A stretch of DNA of 37,511 nt. It comes from Cyanobacteria bacterium REEB417. Lineage in GTDB: Bacteria > Cyanobacteriota > Cyanobacteriia > PCC-6307 > Cyanobiaceae. Under the pieces are notes generated by a model. It did no database searches, had not been told where the DNA came from, and saw only the letters and a program-made list of their open reading frames with translations. Positions 1 through 7,255 of this stretch are shown here, one piece after another. The stretch's first letter is position 1. Every line of letters begins with the position of its first letter. The position numbers were made by a program, and so were the translations under genes. The stretch spans positions 1-37,511 of the forward strand of contig JAGWVJ010000017.1 of assembly GCA_018970945.1 (NCBI GenBank), read 5' to 3'.

Positions 1-74
1 TTTGCCTCGGCGTCTCTCCAGTTCTGTCCGTCTAGTTCAAGATACAGCTTCTGATTGTTGGTGACTGGAGCCAT
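1..74 (-). CDS. N-terminal fragment of a possible C-type-lectin-fold protein (partial)
   Basis: Reading leftward from an ATG at 74-72, the frame stays open to the window edge and gives 24 residues, MAPVTNNQKLYLELDG followed by QNWRDAEA. A short hydrophobic strand followed by a tryptophan and then DAEA resembles the start of bacterial C-type-lectin-like domains, where a W-x-x-A motif precedes the first helix. An AAGG lies about nine bases upstream of the ATG and could serve as a ribosome binding site. The frame is also open upstream to a TAA at 143-141, but no better start is visible there. Codons such as CTA, AGA and TAT are less GC-rich than those of the neighbouring genes. The family assignment is an inference from very little sequence. 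Confidence 0.35.
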   Translation of the reverse strand, partial: MAPVTNNQKLYLELDGQNWRDAEA

Positions 75-411
75 GGGAACTTGCCTTGAAGTATAGCCAC
101 TAAGCCCAATAGGAGCTCTGCGGCAATTCAGTGCAAAAGCTTAAAACGCATGCGACCAGAATTGGGAAGAGTATTTGTGCTTATGCCGCCTGTTTCAGGC
201 TCCATGGCTGGAAACCGCTCTGCTGCAAGTGTTCTGGGGGTTCACTGCCTAAAGCAAGGCTGCGGATTCTCTCGATGCACCTGCTCTAAGTTCGCCCTTG
301 CTCTATGCATACCCTGCATAGTTGGCTTCCGGCGTCTAGATCCTGGCTTCCGCGTTCCCTTCCGTGCAGTCCTAGCCAGACCCCAAGCCACTCCGCCCCG
401 CTGAGCCCCTC
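75..411. other. Intergenic stretch without a supported gene
   Basis: About 340 bases separate the lectin-like start from the end of the phospholipase-D gene. The first half is visibly more AT-rich than the rest of the window. An 84-residue plus-strand frame at 150-404 has no recognisable motif and looks random. A 7-base inverted repeat lies at 303-321, and a weak GCTGAG/CTCAGC hairpin at 400-416 overlaps the phospholipase-D stop codon but has no T-run after it. The promoter of the leftward gene at 74 presumably lies here, but I cannot point to a convincing -10 box. Confidence 0.5.
303..321. repeat. Short perfect inverted repeat
   Basis: CTATGCA and its exact complement TGCATAG are separated by TACCC. 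The arms are too AT-rich for a terminator stem and no T-run follows on either strand. It could be a protein-binding site or chance. Confidence 0.3.
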
Positions 412-1794
412 TCAGCCCCCTGCGACCTCCCTCCGCACCCCACTGCCGCAGCGCCTGCGGTTCGCCGCCAGCTTGCGTGCCAGCCGCTCGTTGATCCCCA
501 GCGCTGCACCGCGCCAGAGGTCGTTCATCTCGCGGGTGAAGTGGGCTGCCAGTGCGGGTGATTCCAATGCCAGCAGGGTTTCGTCGTTCTGGTGAGCGGC
601 ACTGGGGCTCCAGTTGAACGAACCAGTGATCACCATGCGGTTGTCGATCACCGCAAACTTGTGGTGCAGTTTGTCGCCAGCGCGCAGGCGTGGGGTTCCC
701 ACGCTTGGCAGGTTCTGCTGCCAGGGGCTGTTGCCGGCCTCGAGGCGGCAGTCGTTGTCGGGAAGGCTGATGCCCAGTAGATCGAGGGTTTCGCTGAAGC
801 TGCGGCTGGCGAATCCCGGATCGGCCAGCAGCCTGATGCGTACGCCCTGCTCGTGCAGCCTGCGCAGCGCATCGGCCAGATTCTGGGCTGAAAACACGAA
901 CAGGCTCAGGTCGACCTGCTCGCTGGCTTCTGACAGCAGCGTGTCGATCCAGTGCAGGCCATGCTTTGGATCGCCTTGGCTATGGGGTGCAAACAGCACC
1001 TGCACCGACGTGCTGCCCACCAGCGCCTCCTGCGGGCCTGGGTTTTGCTTGGCCACGCCGAAGCGGCTGTCGGGCGCGCCACCAGGACCGTCGCCCCACA
1101 GGCGGTCGAATTCGGCCATGAACAACGCCGCCAGCTGGGGGCTGTGCAGACGCAGCAGATGGTTCACATTGCCGCGGCTGCTGCTGTCGTCTGGATCGCC
1201 ATGAATGCACGATGGCGTGAAATTGGCCGAGCCCGTGACCACTGTGGTGCCATCGACCACCATGAACTTGTGGTGCATGAGGCCGCTGCCTGCGCTGCCA
1301 TCGGCGGTGTCGTCGAGCATCGGCACGCCGCCCCGCTGCAGCAGCAGCACCGCATCACCCCAGCCCAGTTGCCGCAGCTGCTGGTTGCGGCGACGCAGGT
1401 GGGGGTTGAGGTCGCTGTCGTGCTGCTGGCTCCAGGGGGTGCTGTAGGTGTTTTCCAGCACCACCCGCACATCGAGGCCCTGGCGGTGCCGGCGCACCAG
1501 GGCCTCGGCCACCCGCGGCAGCGACAGCTCCTGCACCGCCACCAGAATCTGCCGTTGGGCCCGTTCGATGTTCAGCAGCACCAGGGCCTCCAGGTCATCG
1601 CCCTGGCGCCACTGGCCGTTGATCGGGCTGCGATAGCGCGCGGTGGCCCGGTGATTGAAGGCCACCTCAATCCCTGCAGGTAGCGGCAGGGATGCCGGGG
1701 CGCGGCCTTCGATGCCGGCCTTGGCGTGGCAACCGCTAATCAGCAGGGCTGAGGCCAACGCGAGCCAGGACTGTGGACGGCAGGGGCGAAGCAT
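412..1794 (-). CDS. Phospholipase-D-superfamily lipoprotein with two HKD motifs
   Basis: This 460-residue protein has a lipoprotein signal: a hydrophobic stretch from residue 11 and a lipobox ISGC with the lipidated cysteine at 22. Two complete HKD motifs follow, the first with H-x-K around 174-176, D181 and GSAN at 188-191, the second with H-x-K at 377-379, D384 and GSFN at 391-394. The paired motifs are those of phospholipase-D-type enzymes, which form a covalent phosphohistidine with a phosphodiester substrate. The family includes phospholipases, cardiolipin synthases and nucleases such as Nuc. With no polytopic membrane region, an extracytoplasmic hydrolase (nuclease or phospholipase) is more likely than a cardiolipin synthase; this is inference. 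It lies 45 bases downstream of a small membrane protein gene and probably ends an operon begun by the DUF4912 gene. Confidence 0.85.
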   Translation of the reverse strand: MLRPCRPQSWLALASALLISGCHAKAGIEGRAPASLPLPAGIEVAFNHRATARYRSPINGQWRQGDDLEALVLLNIERAQRQILVAVQELSLPRVAEALVRRHRQGLDVRVVLENTYSTPWSQQHDSDLNPHLRRRNQQLRQLGWGDAVLLLQRGGVPMLDDTADGSAGSGLMHHKFMVVDGTTVVTGSANFTPSCIHGDPDDSSSRGNVNHLLRLHSPQLAALFMAEFDRLWGDGPGGAPDSRFGVAKQNPGPQEALVGSTSVQVLFAPHSQGDPKHGLHWIDTLLSEASEQVDLSLFVFSAQNLADALRRLHEQGVRIRLLADPGFASRSFSETLDLLGISLPDNDCRLEAGNSPWQQNLPSVGTPRLRAGDKLHHKFAVIDNRMVITGSFNWSPSAAHQNDETLLALESPALAAHFTREMNDLWRGAALGINERLARKLAANRRRCGSGVRREVAGG

Positions 1795-1839
1795 GGGGCT
1801 GCAGGGTTGCTGCAGCGAGGATTCCCACCCGCTGGCAAC

Positions 1840-2022
1840 TCAGTGATGGCCTGGCATTTCGGCAGTGCGCAGCATCGCCACAAACCAACCTGTGGCCAGC
1901 AGCACGGCGGTCAACAGGCTCGCGCCCAGGCTGACCCTGGTCATGACCAAGGGGAGCACCAGGGGCAGCAGGAGGGCTCCCGCTAACGGGGTCAGGGCGA
2001 CGAGGGTGCGCTTCAGAACCAT
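1840..2022 (-). CDS. Small two-helix membrane protein
   Basis: The gene encodes 60 residues beginning MVLKRTLVALTPLAG, with a hydrophobic helix at about 8-27 and a second at about 31-50, then a short polar tail ending in GHH. The N-terminal KR suggests that this end stays in the cytoplasm. Its ATG lies inside the last codons of the DUF4912 gene, overlapping it by ten bases, which points to translational coupling. The phospholipase-D lipoprotein gene follows 45 bases later. No family is recognised. The overlap and the clean membrane pattern support a real gene, and it may anchor or assist one of its two neighbours. Confidence 0.65.
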   Translation of the reverse strand: MVLKRTLVALTPLAGALLLPLVLPLVMTRVSLGASLLTAVLLATGWFVAMLRTAEMPGHH

Positions 2023-3077
2023 TCGAGCTTGGCCTGATCGGCCGGGTTGCTGTTGTCTTCGGGGGTCGTGCGGTTGAAGGCCAGGGTGATGTGGCGCTTC
2101 TGCTCGCCGTCGGCAGCCACGGCCTCGATCGGATAGAGCTGCTCACCATCGCGGAAGGGCACCTGAATGCGGAAGGTGCCATCGGCCGAGAGGGGCACCT
2201 CTTCGCCGCCGATGGTCAGGCGGGCAGAAGGGTCGGTGGCGCCGTAGACGATCAGCTCGGCATCGGCCACAAGCCAGAAGGAACGCTGGCGGGCCATCAG
2301 ACCGGCGCCGGATTCGTTGCGGCCGCTGGCCCACAGGCCTGCACCCGAGGCATGGAGTCCGGACTCGCCAAGCAGGCTCTCCTCCATTTCGTGGAAGGCC
2401 TCCGAGCCGCGACCCAGGCGGCGCCAGCGCGAAGTGGCGCTCTGGTAGAGGCGCTCGTGCAGACCGCTGTCGGCCGTTTCCATCAGGCTGGTGGCCGCTT
2501 CAGCGGGCGAGGCCTCAAGCGAAAATGGCACGAATTGATCGAGAATCTGCTCGCTGGGGTGCAGGGCAGGCACCCGGGCCACCGAGGAATAGGCCAGGGA
2601 GATCCAGCCGCCGGAGCCGGCCTTGCGGTAGCCAAGTTCGACCCGATAATCACGATCACTCAACGGAACCGGCAAATACCACTCGGTTGCATGGCTGTCG
2701 ACCACCACTTCCTGCATGGTGTGGGGGTGGCTGGAGCCCGGAGCCAGGCCCGTCACATCGGCAACCCGCAGGCACAACTGGGTGGCGCCAGCACTCTGGG
2801 CGCTCTCGCGGTCAGCGAGTGAGATGTCCCAGAACACGTAGGCCCATTGGGGATCCCTGGGGAGAAAGACCACATGGGTTTCGGCCGCGGGTCGTGGAGC
2901 CGGTGCCAGCTCGGCTTCGATGCTGCTGGCGTTGCGTTCGTTCGTCGATCGGGAACTGATCGCGTCGAGCAACTCCTCCTTGGATTTGCGGCTGTAAAGA
3001 CTCACCCCCAGATCACTGGCGACCTGGCGCAGTTGCCGCAAGGTCATCATCGCCAGGGAGGAGAGGGACTGGGTCAC
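2013..3077 (-). CDS. DUF4912 domain protein with an N-terminal Rho-N/SAP-like motif
   Basis: This 354-residue protein starts with a helical motif (TLRQLRQVASDLG, then SRKSKEELLDAI, about residues 12-42) like the Rho-N or SAP-type nucleic-acid-binding modules. DUF4912 follows from about residue 68, recognisable by the FLPRDPQWAYVFWDIS segment, a pattern known in cyanobacterial proteins of unknown function. Near the C terminus a beta-rich segment (VYGATDPSARLTIGGEEVPL) resembles an Ig-like or carbohydrate-binding fold. The start is a GTG at 3077; ATG codons at residues 10 and 11 are alternatives, and the motif lies after all three. It heads a leftward group with the small membrane protein and the phospholipase-D lipoprotein. 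Function unknown. Confidence 0.8.
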   Translation of the reverse strand: MTQSLSSLAMMTLRQLRQVASDLGVSLYSRKSKEELLDAISSRSTNERNASSIEAELAPAPRPAAETHVVFLPRDPQWAYVFWDISLADRESAQSAGATQLCLRVADVTGLAPGSSHPHTMQEVVVDSHATEWYLPVPLSDRDYRVELGYRKAGSGGWISLAYSSVARVPALHPSEQILDQFVPFSLEASPAEAATSLMETADSGLHERLYQSATSRWRRLGRGSEAFHEMEESLLGESGLHASGAGLWASGRNESGAGLMARQRSFWLVADAELIVYGATDPSARLTIGGEEVPLSADGTFRIQVPFRDGEQLYPIEAVAADGEQKRHITLAFNRTTPEDNSNPADQAKLEWF

Positions 3078-3195
3078 GGCTTCTGATTTCGTTTGGGATC
3101 AGTGTGAAGACTTTCCCATTGATCGCTTCGGAGTGGGGTCTGCCGTCAGGAACCACTGACTGCGTCCGGTCGCAACGGGCACGGTTCAGGCCAAC

Positions 3196-3217
3196 AAAAA
3201 AGGCGCCTCCAGGCGCC
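3196..3217 (-). terminator. Rho-independent terminator after cpcG
   Basis: On the minus strand a GGCGCCT stem, a GG loop edge and the complementary AGGCGCC are followed directly by six T residues. It lies about 40 bases beyond the cpcG stop codon and matches a classical intrinsic terminator. It also separates cpcG from the DUF4912 gene. Confidence 0.85.
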
Positions 3218-3254
3218 TTGGGTTTGATGGGTCGCAGGGCTTGCCGGCTGCTGA

Positions 3255-4016
3255 TCAGCGGCCGATGCTGCGGTAAGGCACCTTGGCCATGTAGTCCATG
3301 CCGGTGTTGCCGGGGGTTCCGGCGCTGGTGCGCATCGCAGGCAGAGTGCGCACCCAGGGAAGGTAATCCTCCACAAAGCCGCCGCGGCGCTGGCGGCTGC
3401 GCTCGGGAAACGCCCGGGCTGTGCCGGTGTACACCACCTGGGGGAAGCCCAGGATGCCCCTGTAATAGGCGTCGTAACGGGGGCTTGTGATGTTGAAAGG
3501 GGTCTCACCCAGGTCACGCGAACCCACCACGCGGTTGCGGTGGAAGGGCACGGTGTCGTAGCCGAAGGCGTCGAGATACTCCTGGCTGGAGAGAATATCG
3601 TCGACCATGCCCCTGACGCCGCGGGTCATCAGCACGGCAGACCAGGCGATCTCCTCGCTCTTGCCATGGGTCTGGCGGCCCAGCAGCTTCTCGACCAGGT
3701 GGCGGGCCACCTTGTAGTTGCTATTGAGGTTGTAGAAGCTCCTGTTGAAAGTATCCGACAGGCACAGCGAGCGGATGAAGTCGCGCACGGTGATCTGGCC
3801 ATCGCGCAGCTGGGACTCCAGCGTGCGGTCGCGATCCACCTTGAAGGCGTGGAAGAAGATCTGCCGGTAGGCGGCCTCGATCACGAAGTTCTGGTTTTCG
3901 CGATCCATGGCCTTGTCCATGGATACGGCTTTGGGGTCCTCATCGGAACCAACCCGTAGCGCGTTCACACGCGAGTTCTGGGTGGTGGGTGCGTACTTGA
4001 GGAGCGGCAGGGCCAC
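3255..4016 (-). CDS. cpcG: Phycobilisome rod-core linker polypeptide
   Basis: The 253-residue product begins MALPLLKYAPTTQNSRV, the usual start of CpcG proteins, from a GTG codon. A PBS-linker domain covers roughly residues 20-150, with ENQNFVIEAAYRQIFFHAF, the RDGQITVRDFIRSLCLSDTF segment and YNLNSNYKVARHLVEKLLGR. The C-terminal part (about 190-253) is the core-binding arm typical of rod-core linkers. In the phycobilisome it attaches phycocyanin rods to the allophycocyanin core on the thylakoid surface. No hydrophobic C-terminal segment is seen, so it is not the membrane-anchored CpcL type. The bilin lyase gene lies 102 bases upstream on the same strand, and a strong terminator follows. Confidence 0.95.
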   Translation of the reverse strand: MALPLLKYAPTTQNSRVNALRVGSDEDPKAVSMDKAMDRENQNFVIEAAYRQIFFHAFKVDRDRTLESQLRDGQITVRDFIRSLCLSDTFNRSFYNLNSNYKVARHLVEKLLGRQTHGKSEEIAWSAVLMTRGVRGMVDDILSSQEYLDAFGYDTVPFHRNRVVGSRDLGETPFNITSPRYDAYYRGILGFPQVVYTGTARAFPERSRQRRGGFVEDYLPWVRTLPAMRTSAGTPGNTGMDYMAKVPYRSIGR

Positions 4017-4118
4017 GCGAACTCTGGCAGTCGTCGCTGGGGATCGTAGAAGTGCGTCAGGGCCTGGGTTCGGCCCCGCTGGGCAGGACTCACAGTCCGT
4101 AACGTTCCAGGCCGCAGT

Positions 4119-4730
4119 TCACCAGCCCAGGGGCGACAGAATCTGCGCGGCCTCTGCGCAGGTCCGGGCTGGGGCCCAGGCGGGATCGCTGCCTGTGATG
4201 TCGGTCTCCTTGAGGCGGGTCTCCACGCAGAAAGAGGCGGTGTTGGAGAGGCCTTCGACCGTGCTGGTGCGCAGCCGCACGTCGGGACCCGCGAAGCTGA
4301 AGCGCTCCAGGCTGTTCATCGTTTCGTAGCTGGTGGTGAGCAGCAGTCCGTCGCGTTCATCCATCCAGAATTCGCCGGCCACCGGCGCCGTCTCGGCATA
4401 GCCCCGATCGCGCAGCAGCAGGCCGGCGCGGCCCCGCTCGTCGGTCGGAATCAGGCCGAAGACGCTCTCGCCTTCGTGGGTCTCGCCGGCCTTGTCCCAG
4501 GCCATCGAGCCACTCCAGCGCACCCGGCAACCACCCACCAGACCCGCTGGATCCTGCTGGTGCAGCTGGGCGATCGCGGCAAGCCTGGGGTCGCGAACCT
4601 CCAGGGCTTCGACCACGATCAACGACCCCCCCGCTTCGGCCCGGCGATGCAGCAGGTGGTGGCTGCTGCGTTGCGAGTGCCAGCGGCCGCAGCTGAGCTG
4701 AAAGAAGCTGATCGCATCGTCGATGCGCAT
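4119..4730 (-). CDS. CpcS/CpeS-family phycobiliprotein bilin lyase
   Basis: From an ATG at 4730 the frame gives 203 residues with the CpcS/CpeS signature: SCGRWHSQRSSHHLLHRRAE near the N terminus, GGCRVRWSGSMAWD in the middle and VAGEFWMDERDGLLLTTSYE further on, then LSNTASFCVETRL. These lipocalin-fold proteins attach a phycobilin to a conserved cysteine of phycocyanin, phycoerythrin or allophycocyanin subunits. Which subunit and which bilin cannot be told from sequence alone, so no symbol is given. The frame runs much further upstream (to 5612), but that part is antisense to the EamA gene and is not credible. The gene precedes cpcG on the same strand and diverges from the transporter gene across 28 bases. 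Confidence 0.85.
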   Translation of the reverse strand: MRIDDAISFFQLSCGRWHSQRSSHHLLHRRAEAGGSLIVVEALEVRDPRLAAIAQLHQQDPAGLVGGCRVRWSGSMAWDKAGETHEGESVFGLIPTDERGRAGLLLRDRGYAETAPVAGEFWMDERDGLLLTTSYETMNSLERFSFAGPDVRLRTSTVEGLSNTASFCVETRLKETDITGSDPAWAPARTCAEAAQILSPLGW

Positions 4731-4758
4731 GGCCGCTTGAACACTGAAGGTTGGGTGG

Positions 4759-5667
4759 ATGATCGCAGGGCCGGGGGCTGAGGTGCTGCTCAGCGGAGCT
4801 TTGGCGGCACTGGCGGCGGCCCTGTGCTGGACCCTGGCCAGCTTCTGCTGGCGGCGCCTGCCCAGTTCGCTGGGTGCCTCCGAGCTCAACCTGCTCAAGA
4901 ACGCCCTGGGGCTGGCGTTGCTGCTGCCGCTGCAGCTGCTGCACTGGCAGGCGCTGCCTGCAGGGGCCTGGCTGCTGATGGGCGCCAGTGGAGTGCTCGG
5001 GATCGCAGCCGGCGACAGCCTCTTCTTTGCCGCCCTGCGTCGCCTGGGCACCCGTCGCACCCTCACGATCGAGGCGGCGGCGCCGGTGGTCACCACCCTG
5101 GCAGGCCTGGCCCTGCTGGCCGAATGGCCCTCGCGATCCCAGCTGCTGGGCCTGGCGTTGGTGAGTGCAGCCGTGCTGCTGGCGGCACGGCGCCAGCGGG
5201 GCGCAGGGTCTGTCCTTGCCCCGCAGGCGGTCTCTAGCCAGGGTGTGCTTCTTGCCCTGCTGGCGGTGCTCTGCGCCAGCGGAGGTGCGCTGCTGGCCCG
5301 GCGGGTGCTGGCTGCCCAGCTGATCTCCCCGTGGCAGGCGGCCTCCATCCGCCTGGGGGCCGCCACCCTGGTCCAGCTGCCGCTGGCTCCTGCCCTGCTG
5401 TCCGCCGCCAGCGGACGGGTGGGCCCTCGCCCCGCCCGCCGCCGCTGGCCCTGGGTGCTGCTGGCCACGCTGCTGGGCACCACACTGGGCATCGCGCTGC
5501 AGCAATCGGCTCTGGCCCACCTGCCTCTGGGGCAGGCCATGACCCTGATGGCCACGGCTCCAGCCATGGCCGTGGTGCTGGCCCCCCTCGATCGTGATCG
5601 GCCTGGGTTCAACGGCCTGCTGGCGGCGCTGCTGGCGGCTCTGGGGGTGTGGTTGGTGCTTCAGTAG
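4759..5667 (+). CDS. EamA-family (DMT superfamily) inner-membrane transporter
   Basis: The 302-residue product is almost entirely hydrophobic, with about ten membrane segments arranged as two five-helix repeats. The second repeat starts near residue 160, after a polar linker rich in alanine and glutamine. A glycine-rich loop with GIAAGDSLFFAALRRLG near residue 83 and the closing GQAMTLMATAPAMAVVLAP segment fit the EamA fold. Members export amino acids, nucleotide precursors or drugs, but the substrate cannot be predicted here. It is divergent from the bilin lyase gene, and its last 59 bases overlap the 3' end of the opposing gene downstream of sufR. Confidence 0.85.
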   Translation: MIAGPGAEVLLSGALAALAAALCWTLASFCWRRLPSSLGASELNLLKNALGLALLLPLQLLHWQALPAGAWLLMGASGVLGIAAGDSLFFAALRRLGTRRTLTIEAAAPVVTTLAGLALLAEWPSRSQLLGLALVSAAVLLAARRQRGAGSVLAPQAVSSQGVLLALLAVLCASGGALLARRVLAAQLISPWQAASIRLGAATLVQLPLAPALLSAASGRVGPRPARRRWPWVLLATLLGTTLGIALQQSALAHLPLGQAMTLMATAPAMAVVLAPLDRDRPGFNGLLAALLAALGVWLVLQ

Positions 5668-6022
5668 CCAGCCGCCGGTCGGCCTGGTCACGGGCCCAGT
5701 TGATCAGGGCCTCCAGCTCCAGCTCTAGGGGTGTGACCCCGTGTTGGGTGGCCAGCGCCTCGAGCTGGCGGCCGGCACCATGCAGTTGCAGGGCAAGCCG
5801 CTCACAGAAGTCGGGGTCCTGGATCAGGCCGGGTTGCTCGAGCAACCACTGGGTGATGGCGGCTGGCTCGGGCAGGTACGGGCTATTGATGTGCCGCTGC
5901 ACCTGCTGCAGGGTGCGCAGGGCATGGGCCAGCAGGCGCAGGTGGTGCCGCTCGAACGCCGGTAGCAGGGTGGCATCGAGCCGCTCGATCTCTGCGGTGC
6001 TCAGGGGGGTGGGGGCGCTCAA
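5609..6022 (-). CDS. Conserved-looking small protein coupled to sufR, function unknown
   Basis: The likely start is a TTG at 6022-6020 that shares the bases TTGA with the sufR stop codon, which would couple translation. This gives 137 residues: LSAPTPLSTAEIERLDATLL, a helical region with HHLRLLAHALRTLQQVQ, then a segment with LELELEALINWARDQ and a proline- and alanine-rich tail. The protein looks soluble and mostly helical, with no membrane segment or cysteine motif. The same frame is open upstream inside sufR, but that part is a shadow. Its 3' end overlaps the opposing EamA gene by 59 bases. No family is recognised; its position suggests co-expression with SufR. Confidence 0.65.
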   Translation of the reverse strand: MSAPTPLSTAEIERLDATLLPAFERHHLRLLAHALRTLQQVQRHINSPYLPEPAAITQWLLEQPGLIQDPDFCERLALQLHGAGRQLEALATQHGVTPLELELEALINWARDQADRRLATEAPTTPPEPPAAPPAGR

Positions 6023-6663
6023 GGGCGGGGTGTGAGCCGGAAGCCGCAGGAATGGCCCGATTCGAGCCGCCAGTGCACCCGGTCGACCGTGCAATCGGGA
6101 AAGGTGTGACGGATCAACTGCAGTTCCTGATCGCACACGCAGGGGAACTGTTCGGCGATGCGCATCACTGAGCAATGAAATTCTCGGATCACCCAACCAT
6201 CGGACTCCAGGTCGCACTCGGCCACGTATCCCTCTGCTTTGCGAAGTTCCACCAGGCGCGCCACCCGTTGCTCGAGGGGGCCGTCGCCGAGCCGCTCGCG
6301 ATACTGGGCTGCCTGTTGGATGGCCTGGCTGCCGAGCAGGGACCGCAGGGCTTCATCAGGCAGCTGTTTGGTGAGCGACTCGAGCAGGCTCACGGCGAAG
6401 CCCTCGCTGCCATCGGCAAACTGGGCCTGGCCCTGGCTGGTCAGGTGCCAGCGGAAACTGGGTCGCCCGGGGCCCTCGGCGCAAGATGTGCCTTCGATCA
6501 GGCCCTCATCCTCGAGACCACGCAGGTGGCGCCTGGTCGCCTGCACCGAAATCGCGAGGCGCGTCGCGATGTCATGGGCTGTTGCCTCGCCCAGACGCAG
6601 CAGAATGGCCAGGATGCCCTTGCGTGTGGTCGGTTGGGCTTGGGCCAGGGCAGTGGCGCGCAT
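6019..6663 (-). CDS. sufR: SufR, iron-sulphur-sensing repressor of the suf operon
   Basis: The 214-residue product has a DeoR/ArsR-like winged helix-turn-helix at the N terminus (GILAILLRLGEATAHDIATR, then ISVQATRRHLRGLEDEGLIEG) and a C-terminal half with conserved cysteines and histidines: FHCSV, then CVCDQELQL, FPDC and SGHSCGF. In cyanobacteria SufR binds a 4Fe-4S cluster through such residues and represses suf genes when clusters are sufficient. I chose the ATG at 6663, which gives the usual MRATALA-type beginning; an in-frame GTG at 6693 would add ten residues. It diverges from ftrC-sufBCDS across about 226 bases, the standard arrangement for an autoregulated repressor, and is followed by an overlapping small gene. 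Confidence 0.93.
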   Translation of the reverse strand: MRATALAQAQPTTRKGILAILLRLGEATAHDIATRLAISVQATRRHLRGLEDEGLIEGTSCAEGPGRPSFRWHLTSQGQAQFADGSEGFAVSLLESLTKQLPDEALRSLLGSQAIQQAAQYRERLGDGPLEQRVARLVELRKAEGYVAECDLESDGWVIREFHCSVMRIAEQFPCVCDQELQLIRHTFPDCTVDRVHWRLESGHSCGFRLTPRP

Positions 6664-6889
6664 TGCAGACCGATCGCACTCCAACGATGCCACGTGCGTC
6701 GGTCAATTGGGGGTTGGCGTCAGGGTGCGGCTTCCAACGGGCACAATGGCGCCAGCCGCCAGCCACTGCCTCGGTGGCCTACGTTGGGTTTGGAAACCCA
6801 AAGGTTTCGAATCGCGAACGCGTTCGGGCCCGCTCACACCGCACCATTCCTCGCCCCTGGCGAGGTCCTGACGCCTACCCATCTTTGCC
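6664..6889. promoter_or_regulatory. sufR/ftrC-suf divergent control region with palindromes
   Basis: This region must contain both divergent promoters. Two perfect palindromic elements are seen: TTGGGTTTGGAAACCCAA at 6784-6801 (eight-base arms around GG) and CGAACGCGTTCG at 6815-6826. TTCGAA (6806-6811) and TCGCGA (6812-6817) lie between and beside them. A further pair, GTTGG near 6712 and CCAAC ending at 6738, is also inverted. The published Synechocystis SufR site is CAAC-N6-GTTG; I did not find an exact match, only an imperfect CAAT-N5-GTTG near 6704-6716. A CACAAT at 6742-6747 could be a -10 box. The palindromes are the best operator candidates. Confidence 0.55.
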
Positions 6890-7246
6890 ATGGCTGACCC
6901 CGCTGCTTCTGCGCCGAGCTCCGAAAGCCTCGAGGTGATCCGCAAATTCGCTGAGACCTATGCCCAGCGCACCGGCACTTATTTTTGCAGTGACACCGGG
7001 GTCACGGCGGTTGTTCTGGAAGGACTGGCCCGTCATAAGGATCAGCTTGGTGCAGCGCTCTGCCCTTGCAGGCACTACGAAGACAAGGAGGCGGAGGTGG
7101 CACAGGCTTTCTGGAACTGCCCCTGCGTACCCATGCGCGAGCGGCATGAGTGCCACTGCATGCTGTTTCTTACCGAAGAGAATCCGTTCCGTTGTGACAA
7201 ACAAACGATCTCGATGGATGAGATCAAAAGTAGTATTTCAGGCTGA
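6890..7246 (+). CDS. ftrC: Ferredoxin:thioredoxin reductase, catalytic (beta) chain
   Basis: The 118-residue protein carries the complete FTR cysteine set: CPC at 58-60, CPC at 77-79 and CHC at 88-90, in the contexts CPCRHYEDK and CPCVPMRERHECHC. By alignment with the Synechocystis enzyme (offset of three residues), C60 and C90 form the redox-active disulphide and C58, C77, C79 and C88 hold the 4Fe-4S cluster. The enzyme passes electrons from photosynthetically reduced ferredoxin to thioredoxin, switching on carbon-fixation enzymes in the light. It is nine bases upstream of sufB on the same strand and is probably transcribed as the first gene of the suf operon. The variable chain gene (ftrV) is not in the window. 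Confidence 0.96.
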   Translation: MADPAASAPSSESLEVIRKFAETYAQRTGTYFCSDTGVTAVVLEGLARHKDQLGAALCPCRHYEDKEAEVAQAFWNCPCVPMRERHECHCMLFLTEENPFRCDKQTISMDEIKSSISG

Positions 7247-7255
7247 GTTCTTCCC

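Noticed and set aside
4357-5691. Long minus-strand frames (up to 497 residues) covering 4119-5691
   Set aside because: Only the 3' part (4119-4730) has a real domain, the bilin lyase. The rest is antisense to the EamA transporter and is low-complexity in Q, R, G and P.
6682-6748. Exact CAAC-N6-GTTG SufR box
   Set aside because: Both CAAC occurrences (6682 and 6735) were checked at the required spacing; neither is followed by GTTG.
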